From: Candidatus Obscuribacter sp.
GTDB taxonomy: Bacteria; Cyanobacteriota; Vampirovibrionia; Obscuribacterales; Obscuribacteraceae
Reading direction: 5' to 3'
DNA: 64,000 bases
Assembly: GCA_016718315.1 (NCBI GenBank)
Contig: JADKDV010000013.1
Location: 34,456-98,455 of the forward strand
Shown: positions 27,068-35,146 of the stretch, piece after piece
Layout: each line of letters begins with the position of its first letter
Position numbering within the stretch: the stretch's first letter is position 1
Notes under the pieces: model-generated
The model's database searches: none
What the model saw: only the letters and a program-made list of their open reading frames with translations
What the model was told of the DNA's origin: nothing
Translations under genes and position numbers: made by a program

Positions 27068-29502
27068 TGCCCACTCTGGTTTTGCTTGCTTTGATTATTG
27101 CCGCTGCCCACAAAAAGCGTCTTTTCCCGTGGCAGACCATCCGTACCTTTAACCCTCCATCTGGCTTGATGACACCCAGAGAGTATGAACGCTCCTTTGT
27201 TTGCCCACCCAATGGTCGCAAGCATGGCCGCCTTGGTAAGAAAAATCCTGCTTCCACCTGGTCAGAAGCTGACGGTGTAGTTATCCCCTTTGGATTTCTC
27301 GCTCGTACCCACTTGCCAGTGACCATTCCGATGGGACGTCTGCCAAACAAAAACATGTTCCTGGTAGCTCCATCTGGATCTGGTAAAACAACTTTGATGC
27401 GAGCTGTTATTAAAGCCTTGCTCGCCAAACCCTGCGTCATAATCGCTCTAGAAGCCAAAGCTAACGATCCCAATTTGGACGAAAAGCGTGAGGGCTTCAA
27501 GTATTCGGTATTGCCTGAAGCGCAACAAGCCGGATTTAGAACGCTCTACTTTAACCCTCTGGATAGTGAGTCCATTCACTGGAATCCACTGGATCTCGAT
27601 CCTAATACATTTGCCTCATCCATCGTGCAGGACATCAACTCTTTGCCGCCTGAAGAGCAGCACTGGGCTGAACGTGACATGGGCTATATCGAAGGTCTGG
27701 TGCAACTCCTTAAATGGGGTGCAGTCCAGGTCAATGGCGAAGACGAAAATGGTCAGCCTTCAGAGCTAACGCCTCTGCCCTGCAACCCGTTTGGCTTGAT
27801 GAAGCTAGTCAACAACCGCCGCAATATTGTTGAGTCTATGCGTCGCCTTAAAAACGATCCCAGCATCGAAGCTGGTGAGCTAGGTGAATTGACCCAGAGA
27901 TTGTCTTCGATTATCCGTACTGATAGTGATTGGGACAAAAACATCCAGGGTGTGCGCGGTCGTCTGCGTATGTTCAAAAACGCCAGCATCCTGCGTGTCA
28001 CGCACCAGTCTAACGTCGACATCAAAGGCTGTATGCATGAGCCTACAGTGCTAATCTTTGGTACTCCAGCGTCCCTTGGACCTGACGCTGAGTCCCTGGC
28101 TGCCTGCTTCGTTTATCAATTGCAACAAGCCTTGCACACCAGATACGGTACAAAATCAGTATTGCCATTGTTTGCCTTCTTTGATGAATATCAAACCCTC
28201 AATATCGACCTTGCCGGCCGTCTGTCAGCCATCGTCCGTGGTGCTAACGGCGGACTGACAGTTATCTTGCAAAACATAAGCCAAATTGACGGTGCCGATA
28301 AGAGCGGCGTCAGCTCAGAGTTGCGTACAATATTCTCCAACTCAGCTGTGCGTGTCTGTCTGCACAACGCAGACGAAACCACGGCTAAGTTCTTCTCGGA
28401 TGAAATCGGTAAGCATGCGGTAGTCGTACCTGGTATTGCCGACCACTTCCAGGCTAATGGTTTTGGTATCTTCCCAACTGGATGGAACAGAATCCACAGT
28501 CAACAGGTTGTAGCCCGGGTTGATACAGACTCAATCAAGCGTATGGAAAAACATCACGCTCTAGTTTATCTCTCTCCAGCCGGTGATCCTGAGTTTGGTG
28601 AAGTCAAACCATTTATGTGCGATTTGAGAGGTATCGAAGAAATCGCCAGATTGCACCTCTTGCACAACGTCAATGCCAGAAGGCAGGCTTCTGAGGACGA
28701 AGCTGCTGAAGGCGACGTACCCTTTGATGCACCCGGCGGTGGTGGCGGTGGTGGCATGAATATGCCTGGCTTTGCTCAGGGTAGCTCTCTACCAGAAGCA
28801 GCGGCAACCCTTGCTCAAGATATGGCTAACTTTGGCTCTCCAGTATATGGACAACCTGAAGCAGTCGATCCTCTCTATGGTCAGCCGTCCGCACCAGTGG
28901 CTCAACCTGCTTTTGCCCAAAATCCCTATATCGCTCCTGGTCCTGTACCAGGTGTGGCACCAGTTGCTTCTACCGCTCCAGTGGCTCAGCCTCAGGTGGC
29001 CCAATCAAGCGATCCTGGTCAGCGTATCTGCCCTAGCTGCGGCAAGGGTGCAGGTAAAGGTAAGTTTTGCATCGAGTGTGGTCAATTTATTGGTGCCGCT
29101 CCGGCCTCTCAAGTTGAGCTACAAACCTCTGCCAGAGTGGTAAATGATGCGCCAGTGCAGCCTTTTGGTGCCGGTATCATCCCTAGTTATGAGCAAGTCC
29201 AAAGCAACCAGCCACAAGCGCCAGCCGCCAGTGCTGCTCCTGCTCCTGCTGGATCTTTATCAGCCACTGGTCAGCCATCAGCTACCCCCAGATACGGTGG
29301 ACTGGCGCCGCAATCCCGTGATGCCATGCCTTCCAAGCGTGGCCTATTCGAAAACGCCTCACAAATTGCTGAGACAGCTCATCAGGTATTAAATGGTGGA
29401 GTCGACCCGGCTAATGCTCAGAGACGTCCGATTACTTCTCTAAACGCTGATACACAGCCAATTGGCACCGAGCCCAAACGTAAACCAGGCGTTGAATTTT
29501 AA
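26980..29502 (+). CDS. virD4: VirD4/TraG-like T4SS coupling ATPase with C-terminal zinc ribbon
   Basis: VirD4-type coupling proteins bind substrates and feed them to the T4SS channel. One N-terminal membrane helix (IAILMPTLVLLALIIAAA, about residues 27-44) precedes the motor domain. Walker A VAPSGSGKTT lies near residue 129 and Walker B FAFFDEYQTL near 398, with the family motif TVILQNISQIDG near 427. The last 270 residues are Pro/Ala/Gln-rich and contain a C4 zinc ribbon (CPSCGKGAGKGKFCIECG, about 685-702), which is unusual for VirD4. No strong ribosome-binding site precedes ATG 26980, so the real N-terminus may come from the overlapping ORF through a frameshift. Confidence 0.85.
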   Translation: MEGVATHQTGSSMGRKGKGFLDATSIAILMPTLVLLALIIAAAHKKRLFPWQTIRTFNPPSGLMTPREYERSFVCPPNGRKHGRLGKKNPASTWSEADGVVIPFGFLARTHLPVTIPMGRLPNKNMFLVAPSGSGKTTLMRAVIKALLAKPCVIIALEAKANDPNLDEKREGFKYSVLPEAQQAGFRTLYFNPLDSESIHWNPLDLDPNTFASSIVQDINSLPPEEQHWAERDMGYIEGLVQLLKWGAVQVNGEDENGQPSELTPLPCNPFGLMKLVNNRRNIVESMRRLKNDPSIEAGELGELTQRLSSIIRTDSDWDKNIQGVRGRLRMFKNASILRVTHQSNVDIKGCMHEPTVLIFGTPASLGPDAESLAACFVYQLQQALHTRYGTKSVLPLFAFFDEYQTLNIDLAGRLSAIVRGANGGLTVILQNISQIDGADKSGVSSELRTIFSNSAVRVCLHNADETTAKFFSDEIGKHAVVVPGIADHFQANGFGIFPTGWNRIHSQQVVARVDTDSIKRMEKHHALVYLSPAGDPEFGEVKPFMCDLRGIEEIARLHLLHNVNARRQASEDEAAEGDVPFDAPGGGGGGGMNMPGFAQGSSLPEAAATLAQDMANFGSPVYGQPEAVDPLYGQPSAPVAQPAFAQNPYIAPGPVPGVAPVASTAPVAQPQVAQSSDPGQRICPSCGKGAGKGKFCIECGQFIGAAPASQVELQTSARVVNDAPVQPFGAGIIPSYEQVQSNQPQAPAASAAPAPAGSLSATGQPSATPRYGGLAPQSRDAMPSKRGLFENASQIAETAHQVLNGGVDPANAQRRPITSLNADTQPIGTEPKRKPGVEF

Positions 29503-29612
29503 AGCGCTTTCAATCAACATTGTTTTTGTTGTGCATATTTGCTTCTAGCCGGGTAAAGAGTATCTTGTATGGACTTATCCATTCTTGTTAAAACTCTTCA
29601 AGCAACGGCAAA

Positions 29613-30710
29613 ATGCAAGCATTAACACCTACGGACCGGGATTACTGGAAGCACATCGTTCAGGCTAATAATTCATTTGGCGTGGAGATGCTCAAGGTTA
29701 TTGCCCTGGCGCGTCCTCTCGATAATATATTTGTTTCGCCCACCAGTATTTTTCTGATCTTAAGCATGCTCTATAACGGGGCTGCTGGAGAGACAGCGCA
29801 GCAGATCTGCAATGCGCTAAAGCTGCCACGTCCTCAAGAAATCAATCCCTGGAATAGACAACTGCTCAATCATCTTTGTGCTGCAGGCTTTGGTCATGAT
29901 CTTTTTGTGGCCAGTGCACTCTGGTTTGGTAAAGGCATTTTATGTCATGACCAGTTTGTAAATAACTGCATAGAGGGCTATTCAGCCTCATTGTATGGAC
30001 TGGAGTTTACCTCGCCGGATGCTTTGAGTCAGGTCAATTACTGGGTGGCAAATGCTACCAATAACAAGATTGAGCATGTGATTAATGCAGTGGATCCAGA
30101 TGCTGAGCTGATTGTCACCAATGCAGTTTATTTCTTTGCTCTCTGGAAAGATCAATTCAACAAAGATAATACAAAGCTTGAACCATTCAACCTGGTTGGT
30201 GGTGGCACCAAAGAAGTGCACATGATGTCCAGGACTGGGCAGTACGAATATTTTGAGTCCGAAGCCTTTCAGGTGGTCAAGCTGCCTTATTTGCAGTCGC
30301 CATTTTTTATGCAAATTATTTTGCCTCGCCCCGGGTTCCATTTTGGCCACTGTCTATCGGCTGTATCACAACCGGGCATGCCGATGATACCTTGCGACCT
30401 GGAGCTTAAAATGCCGCGCTTCGGTCTAGAATTTGATGTAGATTTAGTGGGTCATTTGCCCCGGCTTGGCATCACCAATCTCTCCGATTTTTCACTTATC
30501 TGTCCTAATCTCAAACTAAGTGGACTGGTGCATAAGTGCAAACTAACTGTGGACGAAGAAGGTACAGAGGCGGGTGCTGGTGCGGTATCATCTGGAGGCT
30601 TTGGTAGCCCACTGAAGATGCACATAGATAGACCGTTTTTGCTCAATATTGTGGACGGTGGCAGCAATCAGATTCTATTTTCTGGAGCTGTGGTATCGCC
30701 CGAGTTGTAA
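29613..30710 (+). CDS. Serpin (serine protease inhibitor family)
   Basis: Serpins trap target proteases through a mobile reactive-centre loop. The 365-aa length is typical. Recognisable elements are the N-terminal helix (NNSFGVEMLKVI), NIFVSPTSIFLILSMLYNGA, TNAVYFFALWKDQF, and the hinge VDEEGTEAGAGA that permits loop insertion, followed by the C-terminal HIDRPFLLNI...ILFSGAV. A functional hinge implies an inhibitory serpin. By counting from the hinge, P2-P1 falls at about Phe-Gly in SSGGFGSP, though the loop seems one residue short. No signal peptide is seen, so it may act inside the cell. Bacterial serpins are sporadic, so acquisition by transfer is possible. Confidence 0.92.
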   Translation: MQALTPTDRDYWKHIVQANNSFGVEMLKVIALARPLDNIFVSPTSIFLILSMLYNGAAGETAQQICNALKLPRPQEINPWNRQLLNHLCAAGFGHDLFVASALWFGKGILCHDQFVNNCIEGYSASLYGLEFTSPDALSQVNYWVANATNNKIEHVINAVDPDAELIVTNAVYFFALWKDQFNKDNTKLEPFNLVGGGTKEVHMMSRTGQYEYFESEAFQVVKLPYLQSPFFMQIILPRPGFHFGHCLSAVSQPGMPMIPCDLELKMPRFGLEFDVDLVGHLPRLGITNLSDFSLICPNLKLSGLVHKCKLTVDEEGTEAGAGAVSSGGFGSPLKMHIDRPFLLNIVDGGSNQILFSGAVVSPEL

Positions 30711-30731
30711 GCGAGGCTTAAGCACTAGTAC

Positions 30732-31454
30732 TTAACGGCCAGCTAAAAAAGCTGTTTGTCTTGAGCTCCAGTGTACTTCTTTGCCGTCTTTGATCAGGTC
30801 TTCGTGATATTCAAAACTCGACATTTTGATTATATTCAAGTCCTTAAAAGCCTCTTTTAGTAGCTTTTGTACTTGCTCTTCTGTCATCGGTGTCTCTACT
30901 GCTGTAGGCAGACACTCTTTTGTGTCTAAATCAATTAGGCTGCGGTCTGTTGTTATTTCTATCTGGCAGTAACCGTTTTTGCGCACACCGCGGGCTAGTT
31001 CACTTAGCAAGCGCGTGACTTTGTTCAGTCCCTGACAATGCTCTATAACCGAGATTGCCAAAATCAAATCGTAGCTCTCAGGCTCGATCACTACGCAATC
31101 ATTATCGATTACTCTGGTATTGATATATTTGTCTACACCATATCTGGTGCTGTTTTGCTCAAGCAAATCGATTGATGAGTCGAGCACATCAAAGCAGTCA
31201 ATTTGAGCGATGATTTCGTTTGCTTGCAGATATTGAGCTAAAGGCACGGCATTGCGTCCTACGCCAGCACCGAGATCTAGTATTTGCAAAGGTTTTTGAT
31301 TGGAGAGGAGCCGCCAGTAAAGCCGATTTTTAGCAGCCAGAGACATCATGTCCTGGTCTGGTCTGGCTAACCAGCTATCGCTATCAAACAGAGCGTGCCT
31401 GGCATAGTAATCTTCATGGTAGGCAATGGTTTCTTGTCGGGCTTTTTCTGGCAT
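30732..31454 (-). CDS. Class I SAM-dependent methyltransferase
   Basis: The SAM-binding motif I is ILDLGAGVGRNAVPLA (about residues 65-80), followed by an acidic strand (IDCFDVLDSS) and the post-motif LILAISVIEHC. This gives the Rossmann-like methyltransferase fold. The substrate cannot be read from sequence. It is the last gene of the minus-strand cluster, starting 10 bp after the preceding methyltransferase, so a tailoring role in the cluster's product is an inference. It converges on the serpin gene 21 bp away. Confidence 0.82.
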   Translation of the reverse strand: MPEKARQETIAYHEDYYARHALFDSDSWLARPDQDMMSLAAKNRLYWRLLSNQKPLQILDLGAGVGRNAVPLAQYLQANEIIAQIDCFDVLDSSIDLLEQNSTRYGVDKYINTRVIDNDCVVIEPESYDLILAISVIEHCQGLNKVTRLLSELARGVRKNGYCQIEITTDRSLIDLDTKECLPTAVETPMTEEQVQKLLKEAFKDLNIIKMSSFEYHEDLIKDGKEVHWSSRQTAFLAGR

Positions 31455-31464
31455 AGGGTCACCG

Positions 31465-32262
31465 TTAACTGTTTGCAGCCATATAGAGCGCGCCTCTGGT
31501 CTTTAGCTCAATATGGTTGCCCAGGCTGTATTGCTGAATGATGCGGCGCAAGCGGCTTTTGTCCAGGTCTTTGAGGCTTGTGTCGTACCAGTTGCTAAAG
31601 GCAAATGTGAACGCTTCGGCAGTGACACCACAATCGGGAAAGACGAAGGAAAAATCAGTATTGTCGTGGGGCAAAAGTTCTAAGTTGAATTGACCGAAGA
31701 CTTCTTTTAGTGGCATCTCGTAGAGCGTACCAGGTTGCATCTCGCGGTCACGAGACGGGATAAAGTGTCTGGCTATGCGGTCATAGTCGCAGTCGCCGTA
31801 GAGTGCAAAAACAAAAAGGGTACCGCCTGGCTTAAGCAGTGCTTTTGCTTGTTTGAGGGCGGCCGTGCGATCTGGCACCATATGCAGCATCCAGGGCATG
31901 ACAATGACATCAAAGCTCTTTTCGCCAAAGGTGGTCAAATCGGGCTCGGTAATAGACATTTCTTTAAAGGTGAGATTGTCTATATTGCTTGCACTGGCAT
32001 AGTCAGTGGCAAAGTCTATAAGACGTTTGTCGATGTCTATGCCCATAACAGACTTTGCCAGGTCGGCTAGTTTTAAGGCCAGGCGACCATTGCCGCATCC
32101 CACCTCGAGGATATCTTGACCCTCAAGGTTTTTATGCCTTTGCATCATTTTGACTTCCGCACCAGACACTGCAAAAAAGTTAGTCCACAATCTCATCGAC
32201 TGCAGGTAATCTTTAGCAGTGCCTTGTCCCAGACGTCTAGCCTGGCGAATGGTGCGGTGCAT
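31465..32262 (-). CDS. Class I SAM-dependent methyltransferase
   Basis: Motif I (DILEVGCGNGRLALKLADLA, about residues 49-68), motif II acidic residue in VMGIDIDKRL, and FDVIVMPWMLHMVPD define a methyltransferase of the UbiE/small-molecule type. The C-terminal part is variable and probably recognises the substrate. It begins 3 bp after the ATPase gene upstream. Two adjacent but dissimilar methyltransferases at the end of the operon suggest two methylation steps or two targets. The specific reaction is unknown. Confidence 0.84.
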   Translation of the reverse strand: MHRTIRQARRLGQGTAKDYLQSMRLWTNFFAVSGAEVKMMQRHKNLEGQDILEVGCGNGRLALKLADLAKSVMGIDIDKRLIDFATDYASASNIDNLTFKEMSITEPDLTTFGEKSFDVIVMPWMLHMVPDRTAALKQAKALLKPGGTLFVFALYGDCDYDRIARHFIPSRDREMQPGTLYEMPLKEVFGQFNLELLPHDNTDFSFVFPDCGVTAEAFTFAFSNWYDTSLKDLDKSRLRRIIQQYSLGNHIELKTRGALYMAANS

Positions 32263-32265
32263 TGT

Positions 32266-33267
32266 TTAGCGCTTAGCCAGAGCTGGGCTCTTGTCACTAG
32301 CCGAGCTTGTCGGTTTGAGACCAGTTTTTTTTAGTGCTTGCTCGTAGGTAAAACTGGTATCAACACCAGTGAGCATGTCGCATTTGTAGTAGTCGGAGTA
32401 CCAGCGTTTGCAATCCCAGTCAAAAGTCTTGTGCAGTCTTTCGAGATAGTTTTGCCAGTCGCGTTTTCTTGATTTCCAGAGTTTGACTATTTCAGCAAAG
32501 GCAATTTCTTGTTCTTTCAAAAACTGATTGATAGCTTCTTCGTCGCCTTGCTCAAATTTCTTGAGATTGGTGCTGTAAGGGATGGTGCCCAGATATTTGT
32601 CTTTACCGACGCGCTCCTGGATATATTCGGCGTCTTCTAACCCGTCCACTTTGTTGCCCACTACATATGTGCGCTCAACAAATTGAGGGGCAATTTCTTT
32701 GAAGTCTAAAAAGACTTGAGTCGACTTTTCGGTGGGTTCAAGGACAAAGATATTGAGGTCATAGGCAAACGAAAGCGATGTGGCGACATTATCTGTGCCG
32801 GCAGTGGTATCAGCCACCACCAGGTCCTCGTCTGTGTCGAGCATATGGTGAAATATGCCTGCCAGACTCTTCAATTTTTCGTGGTAGCAAGAGCCGCCCA
32901 CATCTTCTTGCTGATAGGTGCCTACTGTCAAAAGAGCGATATTGCCTTCTTGCATAGCGTATTTTTGTATAAACGGATCATCTTTTTGGGCAGTGATGAA
33001 GTTGCTACCTGCTGCCGGTGGAGTGGTGCCGATCATTGGTCTATCGCCCAGGTCTGTGCGATTGCCCCTGAGATAGTCGGTTACTTCGTCAAAGTGCAGT
33101 CCTAATTGTTTGACTTCACCTTTGAGATTGAGAGCGCTTTTGAGGTGGGCGTTGACGTCAGCGTCTACGGCGACGACAAAAGGATTGCGCGCTGCCAGAT
33201 ACTGGATAAATCCAGCGGCTGTGGTGGTTTTGCCAGCGCCACCTTTACCTAAAAATGCAATTCTCAT
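32266..33267 (-). CDS. CooC/MinD-type P-loop ATPase, copy A
   Basis: The SIMIBI-class fold is shown by the deviant Walker A GKGGAGKTTT (residues 7-16), VDADVNAHL (about 37-45), DTTAGTDN in switch II, and VLEPTEKS. These match CooC-like ATPases, relatives of NifH/MinD that insert metals or carry electrons. A Cys-Tyr-His in GGSCYH (about residue 127) is conserved in the second copy. It replaces the CxC of CooC and may bind a metal at the dimer interface; that is an inference. The C-terminal 80 aa (RDWQNYLERLHKTF) is an extension not typical of MinD. It starts 11 bp after the Fur-family gene. Confidence 0.85.
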   Translation of the reverse strand: MRIAFLGKGGAGKTTTAAGFIQYLAARNPFVVAVDADVNAHLKSALNLKGEVKQLGLHFDEVTDYLRGNRTDLGDRPMIGTTPPAAGSNFITAQKDDPFIQKYAMQEGNIALLTVGTYQQEDVGGSCYHEKLKSLAGIFHHMLDTDEDLVVADTTAGTDNVATSLSFAYDLNIFVLEPTEKSTQVFLDFKEIAPQFVERTYVVGNKVDGLEDAEYIQERVGKDKYLGTIPYSTNLKKFEQGDEEAINQFLKEQEIAFAEIVKLWKSRKRDWQNYLERLHKTFDWDCKRWYSDYYKCDMLTGVDTSFTYEQALKKTGLKPTSSASDKSPALAKR

Positions 33268-33278
33268 CTATTTACTCC

Positions 33279-33773
33279 TTATCTCGATGACAGATGCTCA
33301 AAGCTCTGTGCTGCGTTTAATTTGTGGGGTTGTTTGTCATTGCATTGTCTGCAAGTGCCAAATATTTCCAGTACGTGATTGCTTACGGCAAAGCCGTAGT
33401 CTCTGTATATCTCTTCTTCTAAAAGCTTTTCTTTTAGTATTTGCCCGCTGCCGTTTTTAGCAGTGTTGCTCATTCTGGTGTGTTGATTGCAAGATTTACA
33501 GACCAGATGATGCTGTTTTTCGCCTGGTCTGACCATTTCGTCTTGCTTCTCTTCGTTGCGCACTAGCTCCTGGACAAGACCCAAACGTGTGAGCAATTCT
33601 AGCGAGCGGTAGACAGTAGTCAGTCCGGGCGCTGCCACTGGACTTTTTAGTTTCATTCTAAAAGCTAACTCTTTAGCCGAGACAATTTCTCTAGCTTCGC
33701 TAAGCTCTTGTAAGACCATTTTGGCGCCTTTAGGTAAGGTCTTGCGGGTGCCTGTAAGACGACTTGTGATCAT
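33279..33773 (-). CDS. Fur/Zur-family metal-responsive repressor
   Basis: A winged-helix DNA-binding domain (GLTTVYRSLELLTRLGLVQE, about residues 50-69) is followed by the metal-binding and dimer region with KQHHLVCKSC (about 85-94) and HVLEIFGTCRQC (about 132-143). The two CxxC pairs would hold a structural zinc; His residues form the regulatory site. The protein is closer in pattern to Zur/Fur than to PerR or Nur, but the metal cannot be assigned. Its ATGA overlap with the upstream gene shows it is within the operon, implying autoregulation and metal control of the cluster. Confidence 0.9.
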   Translation of the reverse strand: MITSRLTGTRKTLPKGAKMVLQELSEAREIVSAKELAFRMKLKSPVAAPGLTTVYRSLELLTRLGLVQELVRNEEKQDEMVRPGEKQHHLVCKSCNQHTRMSNTAKNGSGQILKEKLLEEEIYRDYGFAVSNHVLEIFGTCRQCNDKQPHKLNAAQSFEHLSSR

Positions 33774-35134
33774 TTTGCACCTCCCCCGCAGTTTGTGCCA
33801 ATGTCAATTGCCTTGAGTTCACAAGCGATGGTCTCGATTATCGGACCGGAGAGGTTTTCGGGATAGCCATAGAGTTTTATTACTGATTCAGTCTGGCCTG
33901 GTAGTGCATTTTGTTCCACCACTTCTGGTTTTAACCATTGCAAGGTGAGGATATCGCCAAAAAGCGCAGAGCTACCCTCATAGTATCCGTATAGCGGCAA
34001 GTAACTGTGGAAAACAAACCCAGCTTTTTGTAGATGCTGAGCTAGAGGGAGAGCTTCGCCGTTGTGAGCGGGGATGCGCACCAGGATAAATCTTTTGTCT
34101 TTGGCTTTGAGATCGCTTATGGTCTTATCGATAGAGGCACTATCAAAAACAAAATTTTGTTTGTAGATGATATAGCTATGACCAAAACCCTCTTTCAGTT
34201 CAACATCAAAGTCGCTCTCAGCGCTGGTTTTACTATCTTGAGCCGGACCGGGCTGAGTAGTCAGGTCAGATTCACTTTTAACTGTGCGGTCCAGAGTGTC
34301 TTCAAATTGAAACAAAATTGACTCTACCAGTGCTTTGTAGCGCTGTGGTACATAGCTGACACGGCTTGATAGCAGGTCTGAGACGATAGTTAATTGTTTT
34401 TCGTCGAGTCTTTGATAGGTCGATGAAGCAGAGAATCTGGCCTGGGCTTCTACAACTTTGTGTTGTACCAGGTCGATGCTATCGCCAAGACCTCGACCGA
34501 GATTGGCTCTCAGTTGTTTTACTCGACTGACCAGTTTGCCTTGCAGTCTCACCACCCATAGTACCGACTCCGGATGGTCCTTAAAAAACACCCGGGGATA
34601 CTGACAAAAGCCAAAGCCACAGATGTTTTTGTAGCCAGCTCTGATATGTGCTGCTTGTGAAGCCAGACTGTGGGTAACAAGCTCGGTGGCGTTGACTGTA
34701 AAGTCGCTTAAATCCACAAGATCGCGCAAGCCCTGCACAATTTTAGAGCCCAGTTTGAGTCCGCGGCTGGGCATTGCTACTGCCATGCTATTAAATTCGA
34801 CATGATAGGGGCTCAGTCGATCCATGACCATTGCACCAGCACAGGGCTGCTGTTCGCCGCTTGCGTCTACCGGGCAGGCGATGGCAATTGTGCGCTCACC
34901 AGCACTGATTGTGGCTTCCACGCCTTCTAGTGTAAATAAATCGCTATCCGGATAAGCCTCATGACCAGGGGCTGACACACCGCCAGCGCCAAGCGCGCTG
35001 ACATACATGTTAGCTATTTGGGCTGCGTATTTGCCATCATCTTTTGCTACAGCAAAGACTTTGACCGTTTCTACTGGTTTGTCTTCGACATAAATAGACT
35101 GATTGTTGTTATCTGTTTGTGTGGCTTGAGTCAT
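33770..35134 (-). CDS. GNAT-like acetyltransferase, two-domain
   Basis: The N-terminal half resembles a GNAT acyltransferase: CAGAMVMDRLSPYHVEFNSM then VAMPSRGLKLGSKIVQGLRD, where the second segment fits the acetyl-CoA-binding loop. A linker rich in Ser/Thr/Asp (about residues 275-320) leads to a C-terminal alpha/beta part that may be a degenerate second GNAT domain (LAQHLQKAGFVFHSYLPLYGYYE). The extreme C-terminus NCGGGAK is conspicuous. It could acylate an intermediate of the pathway. The assignment is moderate and the substrate unknown. The stop overlaps the fur-like gene by 4 bp. Confidence 0.6.
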   Translation of the reverse strand: MTQATQTDNNNQSIYVEDKPVETVKVFAVAKDDGKYAAQIANMYVSALGAGGVSAPGHEAYPDSDLFTLEGVEATISAGERTIAIACPVDASGEQQPCAGAMVMDRLSPYHVEFNSMAVAMPSRGLKLGSKIVQGLRDLVDLSDFTVNATELVTHSLASQAAHIRAGYKNICGFGFCQYPRVFFKDHPESVLWVVRLQGKLVSRVKQLRANLGRGLGDSIDLVQHKVVEAQARFSASSTYQRLDEKQLTIVSDLLSSRVSYVPQRYKALVESILFQFEDTLDRTVKSESDLTTQPGPAQDSKTSAESDFDVELKEGFGHSYIIYKQNFVFDSASIDKTISDLKAKDKRFILVRIPAHNGEALPLAQHLQKAGFVFHSYLPLYGYYEGSSALFGDILTLQWLKPEVVEQNALPGQTESVIKLYGYPENLSGPIIETIACELKAIDIGTNCGGGAK

Positions 35135-35146
35135 GTTTCATTCTCT

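Noticed and set aside
26817..27500. 227-aa minus-strand ORF antisense to the VirD4-like gene
   Set aside because: It lies inside a motif-supported sense gene, and its product is a Pro/Arg-rich shadow without domains.
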